64,000 bases of DNA from Blasia pusilla (Eukaryota > Marchantiophyta > Marchantiopsida > Blasiales), in assembly GCA_050084515.1 (NCBI GenBank), contig CM114272.1, forward strand, positions 25,420,001-25,484,000, given 5' to 3'. The translations under genes were made by a program, and so were the position numbers. The notes under the pieces were generated by a model. It worked only from the letters and a program-made list of their open reading frames with translations, had not been told where the DNA came from and searched no databases. Positions 10,890 through 23,740 of this stretch are shown here, piece by piece (the stretch's first letter is position 1; every line of letters starts with the position of its first letter).

Positions 10890-13576
10890 TCATGTCGGTG
10901 TTAATCCTATTTTTTTTTCTGCTGTAGGTGCAATGTCGTTTTCTTCAGACCACCTGTTGGCCCACCTTTTCCAGTGGAGTGTGCTCAATTTTGAAGCAGA
11001 GACCAGCAAGGGTAGCTTTCCTTCAATGGGCTCATTTGCTGAGAGGATAGGTGCATTATTGCAGCGGAACTTGAACTTGAAGCATTTTTCCACCATCTCG
11101 CGAACATCCACGGAGGTGTTAGTTGTGATGCAACTGTAGGTGTAGTAGCATGCAACTCTTCCGCATAACCAATACTATCCAAAATCTCTGATTCCATGAG
11201 TATGTCTCCATGCTGGTCCTCTGCATGCTTCTGCACCAAGTTTCCCAACCTACTGGCTTTGCTTCTGAAATGTGTGCCAAAGAAGGACAACAACTGTACG
11301 TCGGAGTGCCCACTCAGAAATAAACACTTCACATGATACCCTTTTCAAAGTATTAGTAGGCTGCATATAAAATCGGCAACAATCGAAGCCATAAATAGGA
11401 CTGTCCAAGCACCGATGGTACCAAAAAAATCACCCAACCCGTTGTGCAGGAAACACATGATGTTTACAAGTGAGCTCTTCGTTGGCACGAGGACATGTGC
11501 AAGTAGCATCTTTCAAGTCATAGTTGACCACATCATTCCAAACGTCAAGTTTGGAGCAACTCTTCACCATTGCGCATTTCCTTCCATTTACCAATGGAAA
11601 TGTAATGTGGTTGTCTAGGATATCATTTTCCCTTTTAATAGCCATTAGTGTGACTTTTTGGATTTCCTTATTCCTCACCATACCTTCTCATTTCAAAAAT
11701 CCCAAGTACCACAAGAAATCTTCAATTTCCCGCATGAGATTTGCACAAGCCATATAAGCTTCCTTGTGGGCTTTCTAGGCATGCTAGAAGTGAGATTTAT
11801 TTTGAGGGTGTGGTGCCATCTTTCTATCGCAGCATTGGTATCTTAGTTGGATTTTGCATGCTTACAATAGCCTTTTGCCTAAGTAACAATCTTGGGATGC
11901 CAATAGGATAGATAGTACTTCATAAAGTAACATTCTACTACAGCCCACTCGCGCATAAAATGGTAGGAGGCATTGACAAGATCTGGGACAGCAAAAAAAT
12001 GAATAATTAAGAACGATTCATTAATAAGTGGCCTATGTGCATCAAGGACGTAGAGGAGAAGCAATGAAAATAACTACTTCTGATGAAGAACATACCTTCT
12101 TCACGTGAGTACATGACACCACACAAGTCTTCGTTCATGTCCGCTTTTGTAATTGGACAACAGACCCGTTAGTGCAAATTTTTGAACCAATTCTTCCTTA
12201 CATGCCAAAGATTCATGTCTATAGTAACATTAGGGAATACTTCTCTAATTGCTGATTGTTCCTCTTTGGAACGTCAACTATGAAGCATGATGTTTTCCAA
12301 CTAGGACTTATAACCAACGCAAGATCTCACGTCATATATGTATCTGCCTAGTCCTTGATATGGGCCAATGTATCCACCAGATGCCGATGTTGATACCTTT
12401 GTAAGATGCCCCATACTAGAGGCAATCCGTTCTGAAACTTGTCAAAACCCAGCAACATGAATAGCTCATATTGTGAACATAAAAAAGAATCTATTCATAA
12501 TTTCAGATTGTTCATATCAATAGGTTATACATTGAACACAATATTCAAAGTGTTCATAATGGAGCGTGATCGTGCAACAATAGTATGGTGACACCATATA
12601 ATCTATGTAGGCTAAGTACTCCTCTAAGAGAATGATAGTATGCTTGCAATTGTAAGGACATGAAATCACCTCATACATGTTTGTGCCATGAGTGGCATCC
12701 ATGGAGATAGCCCCACCATTACCAAGATGCAAAAGATTGTGAAGCATCCAAGATGAAGAAATGACCCGGTTGAAAGGTTGGCTAAGCTAGAGATGGCCTC
12801 CATGTAGTGTATGACATTTTAAGGATGAGCTGCAACCCAATATTGGATTGCAGTAGCATCATTGGTTCCATCATGATACCCCCTTGGCGTCTTCGCTTTA
12901 AATGCTTGATATTAATTATATCTTGTGGTTTTAGCATAGTATCCCTCCCCCGCGCTTGTTGATTAGGATTCTCTTGAATGTGTTCACGAATCCATCTCTT
13001 ATGCTCCTTCATGATATTTAAGGGGCTCACGTTCACTAGCAATAACCGTTTAATAAAATGCTTATAATGTGAATTCAATTTTGGGGCAACAATTGCATTT
13101 GCAATGTCAGCAATCTTGTCTAAGTCTCCATGGCATATGTGGCCCACTTTATCCACATGCTTGGAATGCATATGCCTCAACATAGAACAACCAGTATAGT
13201 CCTTTGAAGTTATAACGGCAAAGTGGAATTGGCATCCATGCATATCCCTTAGATGGACCAAAATGTTTACTTTGGCTTTCTGGCCTACTACTCTTGTGTT
13301 CTTTGCGGCGAAGGTTTGAATCAAATTCCTGATTCCAAATAGATTTCCTATGAGGCATATGCACATGATTGGAATGCATATGCCTCCAAATGAATTTCCT
13401 ATGATCTTGGGGTCCATATGCACACAACTATCAAAATGTAGCATGTATGTGTCCTCATTTATTAATATTCCTTTTCCTAAATCTAATCTCCAAATGTGAT
13501 CTTTGTTATTCATAGTGAATGAAGTCTTGAACCCTACATGAAGGAATACATACCACTTTTTTATGACCATACCCAT
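10890..13576 (-). pseudogene. Mutator-like (MULE) transposase relic with SWIM zinc motif
   Basis: Read on the minus strand, a 264-codon frame (13576-12782) is followed by a segment with GGAISMDATHGTNMYEV (near 12660-12730), the catalytic-Asp region of MULE transposases. The helical W-rich part follows (MREWAVVECYFMKYYLSYW, near 11900-11960), and then a SWIM zinc motif, CTCPRANEELTCKHH, near 11445-11500. The order DDE start, helical insertion, SWIM is that of MULE/FAR1-type transposases. Stops and frame changes separate the pieces. Terminal inverted repeats were not identified. Parts of the first frame (RDMHGCQFHFAV and VSPLNIMKEHKRWIREH) look like the N-terminal half of the same protein. Confidence 0.7.
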
Positions 13577-13599
13577 TCAAGTGTAGGCTCAAGAAAGGA

Positions 13600-15690
13600 C
13601 AAAGGAGAGGGTTTTGGATTACATGGCGTTCAAATGCACCATAATATGTGGTGAATTTCACCGTGTCTATAACAAAGAACAGTGATACAAGTTAAGGATG
13701 GCCGATTCATCTCCAAAGTTTAGTGTGAATTGTTTCCATTCCTTTCCGGTACAAATAATCATTTACATATTATCATGGATTACGAACAGCACGTATGCAC
13801 GAATATGGCACAAATAACCCTTGAGTACTATATACCTTGTGTTGTAAACACACACATTCACATATAGCTGCTATACGCATTGCCGGACGGACTAATCACA
13901 CATTGCAAGCTTAGAGGCTAAACACGTTTCAATCTTTAAATAATCTTACATGAAATTTTTTTGAGTGGACATCACCCGCTTAACGGCATGCTTGTTAATG
14001 AGGCTTGTAATCGCTCCTCGCCCATAATCAAATTAGAATCTCCGCATTAAGTATGCTTCTAATCAGCTAATAATCAGTTTTCTCCTCCATATTCAACTCC
14101 CCTCACTAGATACGCTTGTGGTTATGAGGTTCACATCACCATACTAATTAGTAGTTGATTAGGCTTGTAATCAGTTTAGCTTGTAATCCACTCATTAGGC
14201 ATGAAATTGCAAATCACATCTCACCACTCTTAGCCCTCTCCTCCGTGCTTCGTTCCACGTTCAAATTAGAATTACAATTCCTTAATCCTAATCTTCTGAA
14301 CCCAAACGAGAAGACCGACGCCGTCCGCGAGGAGACAACCGCCCGCTGGTCCGCGCGGGCTATCGATGGGCTACAGATATCCGATGGAGCGAAAGCATTG
14401 CCGTCTCGCCCTATGGTAAACCAGCTTCAATGGGAAGCCTGGCCAAACCATGGCCTTTGCTAAATAGTCTCCAATAGTGAAAAAATCACTCTCACTCTCG
14501 GTACTTGGGGGTGATATTACAACAAGTTAATCATTTCTCTTCTTTTTTGATAGTTGTAAGAGAAAGCATACAACCTACGACCTTGAGAAGAAGTTGCCTT
14601 AATGGAATAAGCATAGATCAAGCAACATGGGAGCTCTCTCCATTTGATATATCTCTTAACTTTCTACACGTGCAATCTCTTAAGCCCATGTGGAGCTACT
14701 ACAAAAGAGAAAAATATATGCTTCATTAGTGGGAGCTTGAAATATTTTATAGTATGTACAAGATTTGAGATAGCTCCTGCCATAGGATTTGTGAGAATTC
14801 TTACCAGTAAACAGCAAACACCATTGCAATGAATGACCCATTTTTTTACAAGGTATTCTGGTTTTGATGAGGCAATAAGAGAAGCACTCATGCTGATGTG
14901 TGTACCTCAATCAGGTCTCTCAATTATAAAATACTCTTCCTCTTCAAATGAGTAGCAAAAGTATGTTACATCCAGCTAGGAATATAACATATTAGAAACT
15001 AAACTGCAAAGAAAATACTTCTTCTATTGAGAATATTTATTATACACCCACACACGATGAGAAAAGATTCAAAAAATGGGATCCACATCTAAATACCACC
15101 ATAATTCCCAAACTTCACAAAACTAGGATTAGAATCACAAGACGAACTCTTCTCTTACACAGTCCCCTTATAAAGTGGTAGGTGAGGATTTGGTAGCTTG
15201 TTAGAATGACTCCATCAAACTCAAGAAGTTGTTTTTATCAAAGTTTCTTGGAAGGGAAAAGAGAATAGCAAGATCAAGGGAAAAAAGTTGATTTTTATTC
15301 CTTAATGAAGCACATTGAAATGGGGCAGGCTTCGGAGTTCCTCCAGCTGCATCATCATTAAAAAGAAAATACGTCTGCTTAATAAGAAAATAACTTCAAG
15401 AGCTGGAGCTAATTATATGCATATCGGACTACTTGGAGTGAAAACTTTGTTGATTACTTGGAGTGGAAAGTTTGTTGAGTGGAAAGATAATATACATTTT
15501 TCTTGAGTTTTGAATTGGAGAAAAAATCGAAGGTTCGTGACAACAAAGATTTGGAAATATATCTTAGACATAATCTTACAACTTTTAGTCATCGCAACTA
15601 CGGTGGCCCAAAATGCTATTTCCACTAGAAACCCACTCTTCCCAAGATGCAGCAGCAAGCTTCTACCGCGCATAACCCCACCCTACACGA
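13600..15690. other. Region without recognised genes
   Basis: Short frames at 14155, 14505, 14680 and 15510 have no family signature. The DNA is AT-rich except around 14300-14400. I see no RNA gene or clear repeat. Confidence 0.4.
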
Positions 15691-15711
15691 GGTCCACATC
15701 ACCCGGGATGG

Positions 15712-16597
15712 TTAGATTGTTCGGGATCCACGAGTAAGCATGGGCCCATGATAGAAGTCGTAAATCCAAAAGCCGTCCAACTGTGCTTCCCAAATGCAGT
15801 CGGTGCAGCTGATATCTCCGAAAAAATGTCCTTTCTTCCACAAATCGAAGGTTGGGTGGAATTTGGAATACTCGAAGAAGCACGAATATCCCTCATCCTG
15901 GATATCGAAGCTGTAATCGTCGGACCTCCGGATCGTAACATTCTTAAAACCGATGGAGCTATCCGAGTTCTTACAATGCGCGTGCAGTAGATCGTCCACG
16001 AAGCTCACGATTTTCACTGAACCTACCGGTGCGGCCGCCGGAATGCCAGCGTGGGTGGACTGATTCACGCGCAGATTGTAGAAATCGAGCTCCATGGAGT
16101 CCGATTGCTGCACGGGCCCTGAATCGAGATGTTCGATATCCGGGACCCAAGAGTACGCGGGATAGATCGTGTCGCCATCGACGATCCCGAAGCCGGTTTC
16201 GTCAACTTGCCACAATACTTTCGAAGACAGGTGCGTCACTCTAGACATCGAAGCTTTGGTAATCCTGCATGGACTGGAACAAACACAAGTACGTCGTCGC
16301 TCCCGTTCCCTCCCTCTCCACATGAAAGCGGTAACTGGCGTCTTTCTGAACAACCACATCCTTCAGATCGACGGATCCGTCGGAGTTTCTGCACTGAGTA
16401 TCTATATAATCCCTCATCTTTTTCATGATTGTAACTGAGCCAATCACCGAATTAGTTCGCTCAATCTCCGCACTGCTGCTCTGGTTCCTCCTCGAGCTTG
16501 CACCAGCACCATCATTGGAGGAGCTACAGTGTCTGCTCATTTGCATACCCAAAAGACACCAGGCGAGAAGTGTGATGTTCGCGCGATGTCCTGCCAT
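15712..16597 (-). pseudogene. Two-domain S1 (self-incompatibility-like) secreted protein, broken
   Basis: S1/SPH proteins are small secreted plant proteins; the poppy member is the pollen-recognition ligand. The chosen start is the ATG at 16597, because a signal-peptide-like stretch (ITLLAWCLLGMQM) follows it. The first S1 domain has IGSVTIMKKM, QCRNSDGSVDL and the LCLFQ core, then meets TAG (16241-16243) where relatives have Trp in FNVW. A frame change then restores its C-terminal part (VLWQVDETGFGIVDG), and the frame runs on without a stop into a second, complete S1 domain. That domain shows GSVKIVSF, HCKNSDSS, CFFEYS, FDLW, ISCTDCIW and GFWIYD, and ends at 15712. This implies an ancestral protein with two S1 domains in tandem, unusual for a family that is normally single-domain. 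Confidence 0.75.
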
Positions 16598-16629
16598 GGT
16601 TCTGCAGAAACGTGATTCATAAGCCATCA

Positions 16630-18720
16630 AAAGCTACAGGTTTAATTTATATCTCAATTTAGGTCGGGGATCAACGCTGAGTGGGTCATCTTTTATTTGA
16701 CCGTGTTCTAGTAGTGCATGGCGAAGTACTTGTCTTAATCGCCCGATTTACCGTGGAAATTTGGGATTACTCTCTTTTCTCACTTTGGCTAAAATATTAT
16801 CTACAATTACCGGAATGCACCTGATGTCAAAAGCATCTATTTAGAGCATCTTCTCACAAGAATATTTTTTTCGGATCTGGCATGTCGTATCGGTTTCCAA
16901 ATTTGAGGAGGTATGAGGATACTAATTTTCTTGGCTTTTGTGCTGTATCATGCTTCGTAGAGGATAATAACTCACTCCAAGCAACATCTTTCGGTCATAA
17001 GAACCCTTCATGTTCGCTCATAAGAACATCAATTTCATTAACACTTTGGTCCGTAGTTCGTCTTGGCTTGTTTAGGGTTTTGTTTGTTTGAATCTTATCA
17101 ACTTGCCAGGGTACTTGCGCACCTTAATGTATCTTTCACGCAGTTCGTCTTGGCTTGTTTAGGGTTTAGTTTGTTTGAATCTTATCAACTTCCCAAGGTA
17201 CTTGCGCACCTTAATGTATCTTTCACGCAGCCTTAATGTATTTTTCCCGGATCATTCTTTCGTGTAAAAGAACTTGGGTAATAAACTAAAATATCATCTA
17301 CAATTACCGGAATGAAATAATGGACCGAGTCGTGTTTACTATATGAAGTAGTGTTTTACTCAACAATTTCTCGTGAACTACATGTTTAGTGGATGCGACT
17401 TACAAACTTATGTGGAGCTTTTGACAAGATTGACTTTCGCGAGCAGATTTTTAAATCTCTTCTTGGATGTTTCTCTTTCTCATTACATCGATAAGATATA
17501 TTCAAGAATCTCCTTTCGGGTCAAATTCCAATATTATTAAAAATGTTTGAGCGTTCGATAGGATTTGTTTACTTTCCAGCTTCAAAGTTGGAGATGGCTT
17601 GCGTTTTTCTCCTCCATCTATGCATGAGTCAGCTTTACGTTCAAGAAGAATCTTCATCGTGTTTTTCTGGGTGCAGGGAAACTAATTACAGGAAATGATG
17701 AGTACTCAATTCTAGATCAGGATCATATTTTGGAATGAAATAGTTTCATATTCTAGAAGTTGTCTTCGTTTCTTTTTTGTCTTGAGATGCTGTCTCTTTG
17801 ATTACATTGGTAGAAAAAATTCAGAAGAAATGGCATCCTATCGTGGAGAAATCTGGAGAGATTTGCGACAGTAGTCGCGGACGAACCAGTAGGAGCGCGC
17901 CGATTGTCAATCTAGCATTCCTCTTGGCGCAAGCTAGATGTACGAAAGATCCCTGCCTAATAATCTACGGTGATCTCATGATCGCAATCCACGGGTGTCA
18001 CTTCCGGTTATTTCCGTGTCCACAAGAGATTGAATTCAATGGGCGTATTATAAAATCATTGGAAAGTGACTAAGGACGGTTGTGTTTGGAGCACACGCTG
18101 TCTGTATTAGGCCAGCGAGGAGTAGACGGTGACAGGTGGGTGGGAAAGTGGGCACCGAGAGCGAGATATCGGGGTCCGGTGGGACACGTGGTCGTTTCCA
18201 TCTATCCCCAGTGCCGATCTGGTAGGGACAGTAACTAAATCAATATAAGGAGATTCGAAGCGTAGGCTGCTTCAGATTCCTCCGTGGGTTAGTTTGATAT
18301 GTGCACATTCATGAGATTACTCTTTAGTGCTATGGGACCGCGGTTTTTTCGAAATCTCAGGCTCACAGTTTTGAAAGTGTTTGTCGTATCCTTATTTGGC
18401 AACAATGTTTCAGCTCTGGTGCAAGAAACTGGAGGTGAAATGTTGATCTGATGCTGTGTTGAACACGTTTGATCGAACAGTTCTACGTTCTTTTGATTCT
18501 ATCTTCCGCTCGCTTCGGTGATCCTTTTTCAATGTTGAACTCTTCTCGGCTAATTGCAATCCAGTTTGTTCTTCCCTCGAATACGCTCGTGTTGTATTAA
18601 CTTACCTCCACTGCTCACTTTCTTTCATGATGCTACTGTCCACGATCATCACGGCTCTCCACATCTGTAGGTCGAAGTCACTTGGATTGCTTACTGAAAT
18701 TCGTGTGTTACAGGGGCGCT
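16630..18720. other. Intergenic region with local duplications
   Basis: No gene recognised. A frame at 17798-18073 is protein-like at a glance but matches nothing I know. A phrase near 16788 (tctacaattaccggaatg) recurs near 17293. Confidence 0.4.
17055..17228 (+). repeat. Tandem duplication, 87-bp unit
   Basis: The unit beginning agttcgtcttggcttgttt at 17055 is repeated from 17142, with only a few substitutions. Each copy contains one telomere-like tttaggg word, which is not evidence of a telomere. A fragment (ccttaatgtat) follows as a partial third copy. Confidence 0.8.
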
Positions 18721-18727
18721 CGAGGGG

Positions 18728-19150
18728 ATGGGATCGATACTAACGCATGGGAAAGTGCTTTCCAGTCCAGCTGCTCCTGAGCTCAGGCCTTCTAGTGACG
18801 ATGCTCCACCCTCTGCTACAGCGCTAGGGACGATGAATGTCGACTATCCTCCTCCTGGCACTGACGCTCGCGCAGACGTCGACCCAGCATCCACTTCATT
18901 GCTAGAAACGATGAAAATCGACTATCCTCCCCTCGGTCCTAGCCAACCGGGAGACGACGATCCACCGCCTCCTCCAGCGCTGGAAACTATGAATGTGCAC
19001 TATCCTCCTCCTGGCCCTGATCCTGCTGGAGACAACGCCGATTCCCCTCCGCCTGCATCAACGATACATGCGGATTGTAGTCCCGATCGTCCAATCCAGG
19101 AGATGTCACCCCCTCCTTCCATCAAGATTAATAATGTATGTACCACTTGA
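18728..19150 (+). CDS. Exon with three 26-residue YPPPGP repeats, related to the S1-gene linker
   Basis: The open frame encodes 140 residues, starting ILTHGKVLSS, which resembles the start of the S1-domain exon in the cluster (KLTHTHRKVLAAA in copy A). A cag acceptor (about 18713) lies just upstream. The repeats TMNVDYPPPG, TMKIDYPPLG and TMNVHYPPPG are spaced exactly 26 residues (78 bp) apart and embedded in Asp/Pro-rich sequence. No S1 domain follows in the same frame. The strong donor-like gtatgt at 19136 would splice the exon after INN, while reading through gives a stop at 19150. Each repeat has an acidic or His residue before Tyr and a proline run after it, the shape of a processed, modified secreted peptide. 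That function is inference. It could also be a truncated S1-cluster relative. Confidence 0.5.
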   Translation: MGSILTHGKVLSSPAAPELRPSSDDAPPSATALGTMNVDYPPPGTDARADVDPASTSLLETMKIDYPPLGPSQPGDDDPPPPPALETMNVHYPPPGPDPAGDNADSPPPASTIHADCSPDRPIQEMSPPPSIKINNVCTT

Positions 19151-19489
19151 ATGGAGGATGACTCTGTAGATCAGCACCACTTTCCGGACGAGGCTGTGAC
19201 CCTATTACTTAGAATACTGTAGGCTTGTCTATTGTACGTATCTACCTAGAGGATAGCAAGCTGTAGTTGACAATAACAATCTAAAAATAAAGGGTCTCTG
19301 GTGTTATCGTGAAGGGCTCGTCCTGATCGGACAATTGAAATCCAGAAAAGACAGCTTAAACCTCAATTTCGAGATGAATTTAAATTGTGCATTTGTGCTA
19401 AAGAAGCATGGATTCGAGTAGATATGAAGCTCCAACTCATCTTCCTAAATCCGAAATCAGTGCATTGATCCAGCATTCCATTCACTAAT

Positions 19490-20330
19490 ATGAAGTACTT
19501 CCCTGGAGTGTGCGGAACGTGAGAGTCGGGATCCAGCCTCCTGTGCGAGCATAGTAAGCTGAGTGTCGTTGGCATTCGGTCCAATCACCACCAACTTCTG
19601 GATCTTCCCCTCGGAAAGGGCCAGAGAGTTGCCCTCAAAATCAGCTTGGAGGGCCAGATATTTGTTCTCCTGGTCAAAGATCTGGCAAAGACGTGCTTTT
19701 CGTCAAGGTTTCCACAGTTATCGGCGTGTGAATTTCTATCGAAGTACACAAGTCAGAAAAGAACTTTGAAGGAGCTGCGGAGTGCCGCGTCGATGCTCGA
19801 CACATGTACCAATCCATTGGCAATTGCATGATTCGCGTAAGTAGACAGCGTGTCACCACAATTCATGTCCATCCCTGCAGTCATCATCAAACCTCAACTT
19901 ATTACTCAGGATTACAAAGCTTACAAATTTCGGACCGAGAGCTATCCAAATTGAATTCCAGATTCACAAGCGGAGCTCTAGCCTTTTAGGAGGTCCTCTG
20001 TTGAGCGCCAGCGGAAAGAATCATATTCAGGATAATATTCTCATTTGATGCAAACACCCGAGCGATTCTGCTCTTGATCCGGAAAACATGGACTTGTCAA
20101 TGATCTTGAATGCTCCAAAAGAACTACTACTTTGCATCCACATCTGAAGCTGCTGTAGACTTCTTACCTGCTTCCAATGAATAAGCCACTGCATAGTCGG
20201 GTGTCTTTGCATACTTGGAATTGGCGTACATGACTTCTAGCGAATCGCAACCCGAGACAACATGTGTGGGCCTTCTGACTGGGGCAGAAGACCCACATAT
20301 GTGTCGACAACGGATGAGTTGCTGGGTAAT
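19490..20330 (-). pseudogene. GH3 beta-xylosidase (BXL-like) fragment, catalytic domain
   Basis: Plant BXL enzymes release xylose or arabinose from wall polysaccharides in the apoplast. On the minus strand, HVVSGCDSLEVMY...YAKTPDYAVAYSLEAG matches the catalytic-site region of BXL. The nucleophile segment VSDCDS of the family reads VSGCDS here (Gly codon 20250-20252). A GTAAG donor follows GAAGCAG near 20173 and a ctgcag acceptor lies near 19880. Splicing them gives an in-phase AGMDMNCGDTLSTYANHAI...SSIDAALRSSFKVLF, then TGA. A frame-shifted continuation holds the IQKLVVIGPNANDTQ segment near 19560-19605. The kept intron shows the copy came from DNA, not from mRNA. Confidence 0.75.
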
Positions 20331-20399
20331 AGGTGTGTATAGGTACTTCAATTCACTTTACCACCTGAGGAGACCAGGAACACGGCTTCGGCTCTAAAT

Positions 20400-23300
20400 T
20401 TTGTGAATCTGTCGCTCTAGGAAACAAACTTCCTGTCCCATCGACATATTTATTACATTTTATTTTTATAATTATTATTCATTCCTTAAAATATATTCAG
20501 CATCTACTTTTTTTCTTTTCTTGAATCTCTTAGAGAAAAGATTTTTCCTCCCATCTCAATCTCCATAATATAGGACAAGTCCTAATTGGGCCGGTCTTGG
20601 GTTACCGAACCACATCACTAGATAGCAACATCACGAGTATATCCTCCGTAGATCTTTGCAAGTCATTTCGAGAGTTCTCGATTAGATTCTATACTCGGAA
20701 GATCTCTGACATCACATTTCGATTTTAATTCGGGTCTGTTTTTGCAAGTCGCATTTCGAGTTTGATTCGAGGTTCGATTGGCTTGGAAAGTTTCTGGAGT
20801 TGGACTTCTTGGGAATCGTTGGAAAACCCCAAGTCCAGGATGCATGGAATTAGCGCGTTATCTTTTTCAAGGGTTGTTTGTATGTGATATTTAGATCTAG
20901 ATATATGAGAAGTCAGGTCAAGCCAGGTCCATCAAATCGACGTAGGTATGTCCCCTCTTGATGTACATGGATAGAATGTTGACTAGAGCTCGTTTTAAAA
21001 AGTCATCAGTATGGCGAGTTTCAAAAGAATCCTTCCTTTAGAACGATTGCTCGCTATCTTAGATCCAAACCCAACTGATCACATAGATATTTGTCACGGA
21101 TGCCCTGACTCGCTCTGGAAAGAAGCTCCTCTGGGCAAGGGAGGAACTCTCTGCTCTGATTCTCGGGAGGTGACTCTTATGGTACAAGTTTACAGTAGAG
21201 TAGAGTTACTTAGCTCAACAATTGAAGGTATTTTACGCTCCAAGTCACATTCCTCCACTAAAGTTGGAGGGTAATATATTACGTTAGCTTCTAAGTTGTA
21301 CTGCTGGTGATCGAGGTTTTGCTATATTGACATAGGTTCATAACGTACTTCCTAAATTTTTCTCTCTCTTGTGTTGATGAACATCGCCAACCTTCACAGT
21401 ACAGGATCGTGAGAAGACCATCCGGATAGAAGACCATCTGGATGGGATATCACACGTCAGCTCGAATTACGCGCTTCTTCACTAGCAAGTGAGGATCTCC
21501 ATAGATCCCAAGTTTTTCTTTCTCTCGGTAGGAATAAGGCATGTGGACGCCTGCGGGTGGATTTGTTTCTCTTTTCTCTCATCTTGGTTCAATTTTATTC
21601 TATATTTCTTGCCAGCGGGCATCACTTCACACACATACAGGTACTAACTCTCAGTGAGTGGCACGTAGGGTATTGGAACGACGTCATCGTCTACTTAGAG
21701 CCATGCGATCTGCTCTTAATACACACTCGAGGACACTTAAGGACTCTCTCCGTGCAGAAATTGAGATCTCTCTGAATTGCTGCACGGCGATAGCTCCATG
21801 CATTTATGGACTACTGCTGACCAGAAATGTATCATCCTCATAACGAGAAGTCGACTTGCACTAATCATAAAGCACACGACTACAATATGTAATATACAGT
21901 AGTTGTTGGGGAACTATGGTTATCGAATTCTCGAACTTCCTTATCTTTTGTTGTGCGGCTCGTGCTCGACTTGCCGCTCTCATTACCTCATCTACTAGTG
22001 TACCATGCCTTGTTGCCCTGTTCGATGAGGAGGGCCACGGCTCTCCCAGAGACCGGAAACTGGTAACTCGTTTCAAGCCGGCTTCGGGGGGCTAAGGGAG
22101 CAAGAAAACTGAGGGGACAACATTTGTGGGGCGGGTTAATACCGCTGGTCCAGCCAGGGGGCGATCCAGTCGAGTCTAGCCGGTTGCAGCACGAATAGGA
22201 TGCCGGGACACGGGGAATTGTGACGTTGGGCTGGATTCCCGCTCTATTCCGGCGGGCCATGCAATCCAGGCCGGCTAGAATAACGCGTTGAGCTGCGTGA
22301 GCCAGGTAGTCTTGGATGGGGCTAGATAGTCCGCATCATCATGAACGTGACTTTTTCATCCAAATGCATTGGATTTCAAATGATCCATAACGGCTCATGG
22401 ACCTGTTCCAAGTTTGTTCTAGATAGAACGGATGATGTATATGTTCGATGCCCATGAGCCGTACGCACACCGATCATTTTCACAGAAGTCTATGTACTCA
22501 AGTTTCGCCCTCAATATACTAGTCCAATTCCGGAGCTCATGAATTCAGGAATGTGATGAGTTGCTGGCAGCCTGGGGCATGGGTTCTGATCTCCGAAATG
22601 ATGATTAGACAAGCGCCGTATTGCATCCCTTAGAATCGATTTGTACCATTGCTACCTTGTTCTAATTGGGCATCAGAGAGTTCGGGCTTAAGACGTGTGC
22701 ATGGTTTTCAGGCTTTCCTATCTTTTCGTCACAGCTTAAAATTCTTCCTGGTATTCGTTCATTGTCTACTTTGCCTACTTTTCGTTCCTCCATTTGGACT
22801 GATTTTACTCTTCAGAGAATTTAGGAACTGACTTTAGTATGATGTTCAGGGTTGAGGGTCACAATCCCTCTCTTGTCCCATAGAGATTATTATTTCTCCC
22901 TCTTTTCCACCTCTTCTTCTATGTCTCTGGTGCTTGAGGTCGGAAGGCTGGTGATTGGGAAGAAGGGTCGATTTATTACCTGGCAGCGATCTTTCAAGTA
23001 GCAGCCTCTTTTTTGAAGCATAAGTTGGTCAGCTGTTGGTGTGAAGTCCTCTCAAAGTAGTTACTGGCTCGCCTCTTGACAGTGGGTGCGGTCTCAATCC
23101 CAGGGCAGTGGCCCTGGCCTTTGCGAATAAATTAAGAACTGGAAAAAATCCAGCCCTGGCCCCTGTGGACAATGAATTCTAATTCTCTTGGGTGCACCCG
23201 AGAGAGTTAGAATTTATTGACATGGGCCGTAACCCTAAACGCTCTGGGGTTAAGAATTTGGGGAAAATCGGGATTTGAAGGTTCCACCTCGCATAAATGA

Positions 23301-23640
23301 GTACCTCTTTCTCACAAGAGTGCATGTCTATTATCAAGGCTCCAAAATTTACCATTCATTGAGCGCGCACACACGGAATATCGAACGACACTGATTCATA
23401 ACTTCGCACATCTCTCGATCTCTTCTTTCAGCATCAGATTCAGTAACCTAGAATCATCATTGTTGAACTCCAGAGAGATTTTACAAGTTTGTCAAGCATA
23501 CTGAAGATCTGAAAGCAAAGACCTGTGCATAGGGTGGTTGCACTCTTTCTGTAGGCATCGAAGAAAGGGAGTAAGTGAAAGGAAGGCTATTGGGGAGCAG
23601 ACAGGATTTTAACCTGCAACGCTGGTTTCTGAGATTTTCC
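20400..23640. other. Region without recognised genes
   Basis: Frames at 21011-21274, 21557-21775 and 22649-22831 have no recognisable family. A GC-richer patch lies at about 22000-22270; it is not rRNA as far as I can tell. A 71-bp palindrome at 23158-23228 is listed separately. Confidence 0.4.
23158..23228. repeat. 71-bp near-perfect palindrome
   Basis: The left arm 23158-23194 and right arm 23195-23228 are complementary over nearly their whole length with no loop. The centre is gggtgcaccc and the flanks are attctaattctct against agagagttagaat. A few mismatches and a small length difference lie near the outer ends. A transcript would fold into a long hairpin. Confidence 0.8.
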
Positions 23641-23740
23641 AACTACCTGTATCCAATACTGGAATTAAGATTTTGCCTAAGATACATATCATTTCGAAAT
23701 CTGTTCTCCATGGAATAGACGAACACCGAAAGAGGCGCCC

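Noticed and set aside
17055-17228. Interstitial telomere repeat (tttaggg)
   Set aside because: Only one heptamer per unit; the repeat unit is 87 bp of unrelated sequence.
22000-22270. Possible rRNA fragment in a GC-rich patch
   Set aside because: No conserved rRNA stretch could be recognised.
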